Positions 28,021-34,997 of a DNA stretch of 64,000 nucleotides are shown here, one piece after another (the first letter of the stretch is position 1; each line of letters opens with the position of its first letter). The translations under genes and the position numbers were made by a program. Location of the stretch: the NCBI RefSeq assembly GCF_043641925.1, contig NZ_JBHZRU010000003.1, positions 1-64,000 of the forward strand. The letters run 5' to 3'. The notes under the pieces were generated by a model. That model did no database searches, was not told the origin of the DNA, and saw only the letters and a program-made list of their open reading frames with translations. This DNA is from Paenisporosarcina quisquiliarum_A. Lineage in GTDB: Bacteria > Bacillota > Bacilli > Bacillales_A > Planococcaceae.

Positions 28021-28737
28021 TTGAAGGTCAATCCATTTCACAAAGAAGAAGAAAATGAATTCGAATATCAGCAGTATTTAAAAGGCTGCAACCCATTATG
28101 GGGAGTGTATCGCCAAGAGTTTAATTTCCCCGCGATTCCGTACGGTAATAGAAATAAAGCTTCGTTTAAAACAAAAGTTCAAGAGCAAATTAATGATATT
28201 CACTACTATTTTGTAGATGAAGTTAAAGTTGAGATTATCTTATATCTTCAAGAAGGAAGGAGATATGAAACACCGGCTTCGGCGGATCTTGATAATTATG
28301 CTAAGTTACTTTGTGACTGTATTAAAGGGAAAAACGGTATATTAATCGATGATATTCAAATTCAACATTTGAGTGTTACTTGGTTTGATACATTAGAAGA
28401 AAAATTTGAAATTGTAATAACAGGAAGAACAGACGACTTTATTATGAAGGATATTGAATTTTACGAAATGCCAAATGGTATGTACTATCCAATTAGTAAT
28501 AAAATTTGGACATTAGATGGCATTAAAGCTGTAGAAAACCAACCTTTACTTGTTGAATTATTATCTTTACAGATACAAGATCTTAAGAGATTCCGTCATA
28601 CTTTACATCAAAGTGGTCTACAGGGAGAGATAGCTTATCATGAGTATATGAAATGGCATCCGATTTTACGTGGCTTTCAAAAAAACCGAATTTTAGAATC
28701 AGGTTTTGAAATACATTCAATCAATATTAGGAGATAA
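28021..28737 (+). CDS. RusA-like Holliday junction nuclease, fourth gene of the R-M operon
   Basis: 238 aa. Residues about 60-135 carry the RusA active-site pattern: D89-x-D91-x3-K95 in SADLDNYAKLL and D110-D111 in ILIDDIQI, matching Asp70, Asp72, Lys76 and Asp90/91 of E. coli RusA. The C-terminal about 100 residues are extra and unknown. Spacing (20 bp after hsdS, no terminator between) makes it part of the operon. TTG at 28021 is preferred, because AAAGGGG is nine bases before it but touches the ATG at 28012. It could act on translocation or recombination products of the R-M complex; that is inference. Confidence 0.75.
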   Translation: MKVNPFHKEEENEFEYQQYLKGCNPLWGVYRQEFNFPAIPYGNRNKASFKTKVQEQINDIHYYFVDEVKVEIILYLQEGRRYETPASADLDNYAKLLCDCIKGKNGILIDDIQIQHLSVTWFDTLEEKFEIVITGRTDDFIMKDIEFYEMPNGMYYPISNKIWTLDGIKAVENQPLLVELLSLQIQDLKRFRHTLHQSGLQGEIAYHEYMKWHPILRGFQKNRILESGFEIHSINIRR

Positions 28738-29034
28738 AATGTATTTTGTCAGGTGGTCCTGTGGCTGAAGTGATAGAGGTAACGAGCAAACATATCGTTT
28801 TCACCCACCACTTGTTTAGTCAATATTATATTCGCAAAAAATATTTATAAGAAATTTTGCTTGAGTATAGTGACTCATTCTGAGTAGTGATAATCCATCT
28901 TATCGCTACTTAGAAAATGGTGATCATTCTTTGACTTATAGCTTTAAAAGCTAAATTAGGGATTATAGGGATTACCTTTATTAAAGATAAATAATATAGT
29001 CTATCATTTGTCTCATTAATTCTTTAAGTAATGA
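28738..29034. other. 297-bp gap between convergent genes
   Basis: No gene seen. An inverted repeat GTAGTGATAA / TTATCGCTAC (28895-28920) is near-perfect but lacks a T-run on either strand. Confidence 0.45.
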
Positions 29035-30609
29035 TTACTTTAGGAATACGCAGGAAAAAATATGTTCAATACTTTTCTCAATGTTTGTAGTTGGTCCACA
29101 ATAATGAAGGGGTAAATTACTATTTCTTATTTCATTTTGGACCTTATTAAACATACTATGGCTATTATAAGAGCTGTTAAAAAATATAACGTCAGCATTT
29201 TTTATAAAGCTTAGGTCTTTGTTAAGTTCATCTGGTTCAATGAATTTGAAGCTTGGAAGACACTCAAATAATGATCTTTGCCATTTAATGTCTCCGCCAA
29301 TAATTATTCCTTTTATACATGACAAAGATTTAATTATATTTTTTAAATCCCATTCTAATGATACTTTAATAGAATTCGCGAGTTGGTTTTTTAATTCTTT
29401 AATTTGTAGTGATAGTTCATTACTTTTCTCCAAAGTCTTTTCATAACGAATTTCTACTTTTTTATTTTTCAAATTTAGTAAATCTATAGTGTTGTTCATC
29501 TGAGAAATAGTGCTTTTTAATAAAACAAATTCTTTTTCTCTATTCTCTTCATTTATTTTAAGAAGGCTTAATTTAGCCTCATAGCTTTCTTGACTACTCT
29601 TTGCTGCAATTAGTGCCTCCTCCATTGAAGTAGTAAGTAATTCATCTTTAGTTTTTTTATAATCATTTATAAGAGCTTGAGTAATCATGAGCATACCAAA
29701 TTTTTCTGGGACGCTTTCTTGAGGATCGCTATATGAATAACAAAATTTCAGAATATCCTCAACCACGTTATAGTTAACTGGTGTAATATTTTGTAAATCT
29801 ATGAAATCTATATTATTATACGCAAGATAAGTCGCAATGAAGGAAAGACCATGAAGTACATCGTGATCATCTGCTAAAGAATTAAAAGCCTCATCACTTT
29901 GAATAATTTTTAAACCTTTGGCTCTTTGTAGTTTATAAATATGATTTAGATTAGTTAAAAAGTGATTTAAAGGCAAACTGGTGTTCTTTTTCAGAGACAA
30001 CCCCGGATACATTTTTAAGAATTTCTGAATTTCTTCTTCATAAGTACCGTTTAAATCTTTGAGCATCAAATCTTGATTAAGTTGATCTAAAGAATCGTTA
30101 ATTAACTTTACAATAAATAAATCTTTTTCTATTAATATTTTCTTTTTAAAATGTTTACATAGATATAAAGCTATTGAAAAGAGGTGGGCTGAACCAAATG
30201 TTTGTGCTAATTTATTTTCAATAATAAATTTCAAGCTTTTTTGTCTTAAAACATATAAATCTACAGTACTTGAATTTTTAATATAGTTATAAACGAATTT
30301 GTAACCGTTTTTTATAAGGTTTAAAGTAATCTTCTCAATATTTTCTTGGTTTTCACTAATACCTATTAGTTTACGAGTAGCGTCTTGATTTAAAACTGAA
30401 ATTTTTAGTATTCGTTTATCGTTAAAATAGAGGCTATTTTTATAATTTTGATAGTAAATGTTTTTATTTTTATCATATAAAGATGAAATTTCATGATGAA
30501 GTTTAGGCATTGATGCTAGAGAAAGAATTGTTAGGAATTTCTCGTCAAAATTGTTGAGCTTTCCAATGAATTCCTCATAGGTTAGAAAGTCTTGTCTTTG
30601 TGATAGCAT
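29035..30609 (-). CDS. Large coiled-coil protein with C-terminal DUF2325 domain
   Basis: 524 aa. The last about 100 residues fit DUF2325: IKGIIIGGDIKWQRSLFECLP, LSFIKNADVIFFNSSYNSHSMFNKV, NLPLHYCGPTTNIEKSI; the family is usually a stand-alone protein of about 100 aa. Before it, about 330-420 is a long coiled coil (ELSLQIKELKNQL). The N-terminal about 320 residues are helical, AT-rich in codon use, and unknown to me. Start chosen at the ATG with GGAGG six bases upstream, not 17 codons earlier. Opposite strand to the R-M operon and downstream of a recombinase; role in defence is possible but unproven. Confidence 0.7.
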   Translation of the reverse strand: MLSQRQDFLTYEEFIGKLNNFDEKFLTILSLASMPKLHHEISSLYDKNKNIYYQNYKNSLYFNDKRILKISVLNQDATRKLIGISENQENIEKITLNLIKNGYKFVYNYIKNSSTVDLYVLRQKSLKFIIENKLAQTFGSAHLFSIALYLCKHFKKKILIEKDLFIVKLINDSLDQLNQDLMLKDLNGTYEEEIQKFLKMYPGLSLKKNTSLPLNHFLTNLNHIYKLQRAKGLKIIQSDEAFNSLADDHDVLHGLSFIATYLAYNNIDFIDLQNITPVNYNVVEDILKFCYSYSDPQESVPEKFGMLMITQALINDYKKTKDELLTTSMEEALIAAKSSQESYEAKLSLLKINEENREKEFVLLKSTISQMNNTIDLLNLKNKKVEIRYEKTLEKSNELSLQIKELKNQLANSIKVSLEWDLKNIIKSLSCIKGIIIGGDIKWQRSLFECLPSFKFIEPDELNKDLSFIKNADVIFFNSSYNSHSMFNKVQNEIRNSNLPLHYCGPTTNIEKSIEHIFSCVFLK

Positions 30610-30901
30610 TATTTTGCCTCCAAATATTAAGTGATTTTGGTTAACTAGTCTAATATGCAAAATATGTTTCTTCTATAGTTGAAACACTATTTTAATGAGT
30701 CGTCTAAAGTACACTAATTTCTTTCATTGCATTTCACAGCCGTACCTTTGCTTGTATTAATTTCTCGTAAACGTAACCTTCGGACGGACAAATACTCTGC
30801 CATTTTGCAAAGTCACTTTATTTCTTTTACGATATCGTTTTCGAATAATATGACTTACTTGTTTAAATCTATTAGTGCAGTCTTATTCTTTATATATCCT
30901 C
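30610..30901. other. 292-bp gap with a possible broken basic reading frame
   Basis: On the minus strand, 30757-30890 reads as a basic peptide containing HIIRKRYRKRNKVTLQNGRV and ending in a stop, without a start codon. It may be a remnant of a gene carried with the recombinase. Nothing else is supported. Confidence 0.3.
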
Positions 30902-31471
30902 TTAGGTATCAGATTCACTACGTTCCAAATAGCGATAGATTGTTGTTCGAGAGACGCCCCATCTTTCTGCTACATCTTTTATTGGGGTGCCCCCATCAAT
31001 AAGATTTTTCATCATTTCAATATCTTTCACTCCATACTTCTCTGGACGACCACCTAGTCGCCCTCGTGCTTTAGCCGCCACTCGTCCTGCTGCAGAACGT
31101 TCTTGAATAAGATTTCGTTCAAACTCTGCAAATGCAGCAAAGAGATGAAACATCAGTTGACCAGTGGCGTTGCTTCGATCCATAGTTATATTCTCTTGAA
31201 GGCTGTGAAACCCTATGCTTTGGTTATTCAAGTTGTTCACCAAGTCAATCAAATCTTGCATGTTTCTACCTAGACGATCTAAACGCCATACAACTATGGT
31301 ATCTCCTTGTCGAGCATATTTAAGCGCATCATCTAATCCAGGTCGTTGTTTTTTTGAACCACTCATCTTATCGTGAAAAATTTTCACACACCCATATTGA
31401 GTAAGTGCATCTGTTTGTAAATCCAAGTTTTGTAAACCTGTTGACACACGAGCGTATCCAATTAACACCAT
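30902..31471 (-). CDS. Serine recombinase, resolvase/invertase family
   Basis: 189 aa. Catalytic domain with Ser10 in GYARVS, WRLDRLGRNMQDL, and the FAAFAEFERNLIQERSAAG helix, then a C-terminal helix-turn-helix (TPIKDVAERWGVSRTTIYRYL). Size and order are those of Tn3-type resolvases and DNA invertases, not of large serine integrases. GAGGA upstream fits the second of two adjacent ATGs. No transposase or obvious terminal repeats are next to it, so it is a lone recombinase, probably left from a mobile element. Confidence 0.92.
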   Translation of the reverse strand: MVLIGYARVSTGLQNLDLQTDALTQYGCVKIFHDKMSGSKKQRPGLDDALKYARQGDTIVVWRLDRLGRNMQDLIDLVNNLNNQSIGFHSLQENITMDRSNATGQLMFHLFAAFAEFERNLIQERSAAGRVAAKARGRLGGRPEKYGVKDIEMMKNLIDGGTPIKDVAERWGVSRTTIYRYLERSESDT

Positions 31472-31977
31472 CATTCCTCATTTCCATTTTAATATTATAT
31501 CAATAGTAACATAAGAGTGAGGTTGAGTGGTTTGTGAACATAGAATAATGGTCAGAGTTTTGTTACATTAAATAGATTCAAAATGTTATCTTTGAGAACT
31601 AGGAGTGCCGTGTTCAGAAAAGGACGAGTTTAGTTACTAAGCCTTTTAATTCATCAATCGATACACTAAGATTAATGATTTTTAAAATTTAAATTAAACA
31701 TTAAAATTTGAAATGGTATTAGGGACAACTTGATATGTATTGAAAAAAATAAATTATCAAAGCCATTGAGACTCATATCTTTGTTTTTTCGTATTATTGT
31801 CATAGTTCCAAAATTTAAATTCCTATACATAAAGATCATTTGAGTATAATGCAGTCATTGAAGTGATGGTATACTATAGTACTCAGGTTGATTAGACAGT
31901 AATGAGCCTAATTGAATGGAAGGTTTCCGAAACTTCTTCTTGAGTTTAATTTTGGAATCACTATCGGAGGTGTATAT
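31472..31977. other. 505-bp AT-rich gap upstream of the recombinase
   Basis: No gene supported. A resolvase would be expected to have a res site here, but I could not delimit three dimer-binding repeats by eye. Confidence 0.4.
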
Positions 31978-32187
31978 ATGAATAAAAAGTGGACGATTCA
32001 AGAAATCGGTGAATATGTGAAAAAGAATTCAGATAGTGTTTTACTTTCAAAAGAATATTTAGGATTCTCACAGAAATTACAATTTAAATGTTCTTGTGGA
32101 AACAGCTTTGAGAAAACATTTAAGAAATTTAAAGATAGCAATCAGAAGAAATGTTCGAGTTGTGTAGAAGTAAAAACTTCACGATGA
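31978..32187 (+). CDS. Small zinc-ribbon-like protein
   Basis: 69 aa. A short helix (WTIQEIGEYVKKNSDSVLLS) then C-x-C ... C-x2-C (FKCSCGNSFEKTF..KKCSSC), the pattern of zinc ribbons found repeated in phage and mobile HNH-type proteins; here only one unit is present and no nuclease follows. GGAGGTG before the ATG and its own terminator at 32193-32226. May be a truncated mobile-element protein or a stand-alone binder. Confidence 0.65.
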   Translation: MNKKWTIQEIGEYVKKNSDSVLLSKEYLGFSQKLQFKCSCGNSFEKTFKKFKDSNQKKCSSCVEVKTSR

Positions 32188-32192
32188 CTAGC

Positions 32193-32226
32193 AGCGGCCG
32201 AAATTGTATATTCGGTCGCTTTTTGC
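32193..32226 (+). terminator. Terminator of the small zinc-ribbon gene
   Basis: AGCGGCCGAA / TTCGGTCGCT with an 8-nt loop, then TTTTTG. Confidence 0.8.
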
Positions 32227-32279
32227 TGGAATAAAGATGTCTAGATATCTATTGTTTAATTAAACAGAAATGAATGAAT

Positions 32280-32446
32280 CTTAGTATGTGGTAAAGGGGG
32301 AGAGGAATACAAATCCTTCGTAGACATTCTTCCCAACAAAAAGAACGAGCAGGGTATCTTCTAACGGGTTCTCCTTTGGGAGAGATAACAATAAAATAAA
32401 CTGTTAAAGCCAGACCAATTAGCATAATATCGGTTTGGCTTTTTTA
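32280..32446 (+). other. Structured intergenic region ending in a terminator
   Basis: No start codon opens a frame, although GGGGGAGAGG (32298-32307) is a purine-rich site. TTCTCCTTTGGGAGAG (about 32370-32385) can fold, and 32406-32446 is a clear terminator (AAAGCCAGACC / GGTTTGGCTTTTTT). This could be a small RNA gene or a leader remnant; I match it to no known riboswitch. Confidence 0.4.
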
Positions 32447-32514
32447 TTGCTAATAAAGAATTTTGTTGAAATTAGATGGGAAATAACAGAAAATTAGCAT
32501 ATAAAATAACGGTA

Positions 32515-32530
32515 GACAATAACTATTGTC
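32515..32530. promoter_or_regulatory. Inverted repeat upstream of msrA
   Basis: GACAAT-AACT-ATTGTC, perfect 6-bp arms, 57 bp before the msrA start. Size fits a dimeric regulator site; which regulator is not known. Confidence 0.4.
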
Positions 32531-32586
32531 ATTATTTTCTTTACTTAGAATAAATTTTGGTGTTTTTAAAAAAGAGGAGTGTCGAT

Positions 32587-33057
32587 ATGGAAGTCGTATA
32601 TTTGGCAGGTGGATGTTTATGGGGAGTACAAGCTTTTATCAAATCGTTACCTGGAGTGAAGTCGACAGAAGCGGGAAGAGCTAATGGAACAAGTCATACA
32701 CTTGAGGGTAATTATGATGGCTACGCCGAATGTGTAAAAACAGAGTTTGATCCGACGGTTGTAACAATCAAGGAATTAATGGGATATTTATTTGAAATTA
32801 TTGATCCATACAGTTTGAATAAACAAGGACAGGATGTTGGTGAGAAATACAGAACAGGAGTATATAGTGAAAAGCCTGAACACTTAATAGAGGCGAAGGC
32901 GTTTATTAGTGAGAGAATTGATTATGACCTTATAGTTGTTGAAGTATTACCTCTTACAAACTATGTAAGAAGTGCAGAAGAACATCAAGATAGGTTAGCT
33001 AGATGTCCAGATGATTATTGTCATATTCCTGAAGAAATATTATGTAGATATAAGTAA
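32587..33057 (+). CDS. msrA: Peptide methionine-S-sulfoxide reductase MsrA
   Basis: 156 aa. Repairs oxidised methionine (S-sulfoxide) in proteins. Active-site Cys in YLAGGCLWGVQAF (GCLWG in place of the commoner GCFWC), DPT, the FEIIDPYSLNKQGQDVGEKYRTGVY block, and AEEHQDRLARCPDDYCHI near the end with candidate resolving Cys. ATG 32587 chosen because AAGAGGAG lies eight bases upstream; an upstream in-frame start has none. No msrB is next to it. Confidence 0.92.
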   Translation: MEVVYLAGGCLWGVQAFIKSLPGVKSTEAGRANGTSHTLEGNYDGYAECVKTEFDPTVVTIKELMGYLFEIIDPYSLNKQGQDVGEKYRTGVYSEKPEHLIEAKAFISERIDYDLIVVEVLPLTNYVRSAEEHQDRLARCPDDYCHIPEEILCRYK

Positions 33058-33143
33058 GGGAGAATATCAAAAGATGGTTTATGGACCTATATACAAGATT
33101 GGTCTATGGCAATTCTGTAGGTTCATTAGATAAAGCAGAACAT

Positions 33144-33157
33144 ATGTGTGGTATAAT
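33144..33157 (+). promoter_or_regulatory. Extended -10 promoter of the toxin mRNA
   Basis: TGGTATAAT (TG-n-TATAAT with the -10 at 33152-33157). No good -35. Start expected near 33164, giving a 60-nt leader. Confidence 0.6.
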
Positions 33158-33223
33158 AGTAGAGTAATGGAATAGGTAACTCAAGGGTGGTTGGCTCACT
33201 CCCGTTCGAAAGGGGGTGGTGCC

Positions 33224-33307
33224 ATGACAGTATTTGAAGCAATGATGTTAGCAGTAGCTTTTGCAACATTGATTGTTCTAGTACTTTCATTTAACCATAA
33301 AAAATAA
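33224..33307 (+). CDS. Type I toxin, small hydrophobic peptide (TxpA/BsrE type)
   Basis: 27-aa peptide MTVFEAMMLAVAFATLIV.. ending FNHKK: one membrane segment and basic end, like BsrE, BsrG and TxpA of B. subtilis and the so-called holin-like toxins. The leader has the typical CTCCC...GGGGGTGG stem covering the ribosome binding site. An antisense RNA is encoded on the opposite strand over its 3' end and untranslated region. It would damage the membrane when made in excess; silenced by the antisense RNA. Confidence 0.85.
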   Translation: MTVFEAMMLAVAFATLIVLVLSFNHKK

Positions 33308-33436
33308 CCCATCCTTGAGTTAGCGCTCAGATGGGTTACTGCCTAATCTAGCCAATCCCCTTGAAGGGAACCTTCTGTTACAATGATCGTTTGGTGTTCG
33401 ACCACCAAACGGTCTTTTTTATTGTACTCAAATTCT
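33299..33436 (-). ncRNA. Antisense antitoxin RNA (RatA/SR5-like position)
   Basis: Leftward promoter of near-consensus quality: TTGATT (33466-33471), 17-bp spacer, TATAAT (33443-33448). Predicted start about 33436; the RNA runs about 138 nt to the hairpin AACCCATC / GATGGGTT followed by ATTTTTT, which overlaps the last toxin codons. Complementary to the 3' end of the toxin mRNA, whose own rightward terminator is GATCGTTTGGTG / CACCAAACGGTC-TTTTTT at 33385-33420. Overlap at 3' ends is the type I arrangement of txpA/ratA. Confidence 0.8.
33385..33420 (+). terminator. Terminator of the toxin mRNA
   Basis: GATCGTTTGGTG / CACCAAACGGTC with loop TTCGAC, then TTTTTT. It makes the toxin transcript about 255 nt with a long 3' untranslated part paired by the antitoxin. 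Confidence 0.8.
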
Positions 33437-33513
33437 AACTTCATTATACCAAAGGGAAATAAGTGAATCAACTCATAGAGAAAGTGAAGTTCGTCTTAAG
33501 TAAGGTACCTAAT

Positions 33514-33680
33514 TCATTACCATAAAAAATAACCCATCCTTGAGTTAGAGCTCAGATGGGTTACTGCCTGTTCTAGTCAATTCCCTTAAAGGGAACCTGC
33601 TGATACATTGATCGTTTGATGTTGACCCACCAAACGGTCATTTTATTGGACTCAAATTCTAATATCATTATACAAAATGT
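33514..33680 (-). repeat. Second, decayed copy of the toxin 3' end and antitoxin RNA
   Basis: Strongly similar to 33287-33448 from the codons for the toxin end (CCATAAAAAATAA) through terminator stems to the -10 (TATAAT on minus, near 33672). The toxin reading frame upstream is gone, and the -35 position reads CTTTTC. It may be silent, or give a second antisense RNA that also pairs with the toxin mRNA. Confidence 0.75.
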
Positions 33681-33836
33681 TATTTAAACGAAAAGGTCGA
33701 ATTAACTACCCTTGCTCTCGATCAATTCCTAACAGCAACCAAGGAGTATAGAGAGTTCAATGGAATCATCAATTGGGAGTGATTTTATCGATTCATTGCC
33801 CATCATAAAAACCATCTCAACTTATAAGTGTAGAGG

Positions 33837-33962
33837 TTAAAGCATATTTGCATCCTTATTATCTTTATCATGTTCAACTGCTTTGATTGTAACAATACCC
33901 ATTATGACTACCATAAATAAAAATAAAATGACCCACTCTGAGAAACCAAAATTATTAAGCAT
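33837..33962 (-). CDS. 41-aa single-span membrane peptide
   Basis: MLNNFGFSEWVILFLFMVV.. has one hydrophobic segment (about 9-25), then a polar Lys/Asp/Glu-rich end (KAVEHDKDNKD). AGAGAGG lies seven bases before the ATG. No family recognised. It lies in the toxin-antitoxin neighbourhood but has no antisense RNA that I can see; may be another small membrane peptide gene. Confidence 0.5.
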   Translation of the reverse strand: MLNNFGFSEWVILFLFMVVIMGIVTIKAVEHDKDNKDANML

Positions 33963-34130
33963 TTAATTACCTCTCTTTTTTTACATTAAACATAGCAAAA
34001 CTCTGTAGTCAGTTGCTGTCGATATCACAATTCTGGTTAAAAAAACATTTCGACCTTTTCAGACATGTTTCCAAGTGCAGTCATGTTGCGTTTGTATATT
34101 TTTTATATTTTATAGTTTTGCTCATTTAGC

Positions 34131-34186
34131 TATCCATAAAAAATAACCCATTATCGAGTTTAGTACTCAAATGGGTTATTTTTTTG
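34131..34186 (+). repeat. Third fragment of the toxin-antitoxin repeat
   Basis: CCATAAAAAATAACCCAT followed by the stem AACCCATT / AATGGGTT and TTTTTTT, matching the toxin end and terminator in the two copies upstream. Nothing else of the locus remains. It can still act as a terminator rightward, and it lies 70 bp after the end of yajQ. Confidence 0.65.
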
Positions 34187-34252
34187 GCTAATTGTTTTAG
34201 GATGCTACCTATAATCGTTGTAAAGTTGAACGTATGTCTAAATTCTTTCGAC

Positions 34253-34744
34253 TTATCGGTAATTCGTAAATTGAGTGTCAATCGGTAAATCTGCTTTTCT
34301 TATAGCTGCAATAATTGCTTGTAAGTCATCTCTGTTTTTCCCAGTTACACGGACTTGATCATCTTGAATTTGGCTCTTTACTTTAACGCCACTTTCTTTA
34401 ATGATTTTGGTGATTTCTCTTGCCATATCTTTATCAATACCTTGAATTAATTTCGTGCGTTGGCGTACAGTTCCACCTGAAGCTCCTTCAATTTTACCGT
34501 GATCTAAATTCTTTATAGATACATTCCGCTTATTCAAATTACTTATTAATACATCTTTCAACTGATCTAATTTATATTCATCATCAGAAACAAGGACAAG
34601 TTCCTCGTTGTCTAAAGAAATACTACTTTTACTTCCTTTAAAATCATATCGAGTTTTGAGTTCTTTTGTCGCTAACGCTACTGCATTTTTAACTTCAGAA
34701 AAATCGACTTCTGAAACAATGTCAAATGAGCTTTCTTTTGCCAT
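34253..34744 (-). CDS. yajQ: YajQ family nucleotide-binding protein
   Basis: 163 aa, the usual family length. Two ferredoxin-like halves; MAKESSFDIVSEVDFSEVKNA at the start, TRYDFKGSKSSI, GASGGTVRQ and the C-terminal VRVTGKNRDDLQAIIA are hallmarks. Binds c-di-GMP in Xanthomonas homologues and nucleic acids in others; its role in Bacillales is not settled. ATG with GGAGG upstream chosen over a TTG five codons earlier. Leftward, divergent from hen1. Confidence 0.94.
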   Translation of the reverse strand: MAKESSFDIVSEVDFSEVKNAVALATKELKTRYDFKGSKSSISLDNEELVLVSDDEYKLDQLKDVLISNLNKRNVSIKNLDHGKIEGASGGTVRQRTKLIQGIDKDMAREITKIIKESGVKVKSQIQDDQVRVTGKNRDDLQAIIAAIRKADLPIDTQFTNYR

Positions 34745-34997
34745 ATATATAACCTCCAATACTTAATAATTCTACTATATCAAAAAATCTAGAATTTCTC
34801 CGCACATAAATTCCACTAGCGTACTTTAAAAGCTATTACCTAACCTTTCTAAAAAATTCTAAGGATTATCATTTAGTATAGGAAAATTTTTGAATTAAGG
34901 ATAAACCGTAGCTTCATTCATAGGGAGTGATTTCCATTTGATGTGATATATTAAATTTAGCTATACTTTAAATATGTAAAGGAAAAGAGGGTTGTAA

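Noticed and set aside
28741..28830. Possible tRNA-like sequence after the R-M operon (GTCCTGTGG..GAGGTAACGAG)
   Set aside because: No cloverleaf with acceptor stem, anticodon arm and TTCRA loop could be drawn. No tRNA or rRNA gene was found in the window.
30902..31620. Complete Tn3-type transposon around the serine recombinase
   Set aside because: No tnpA transposase and no terminal inverted repeats are visible; only the recombinase can be supported.
33224..33307. Phage holin for the 27-aa peptide
   Set aside because: Far too short for a holin and paired with an antisense RNA; the holin name is a common misannotation of type I toxins.
33305..34186. CRISPR array suggested by three similar repeats
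   Set aside because: Unequal spacing, repeat units over 50-160 bp, and clear identity as toxin-antitoxin copies.
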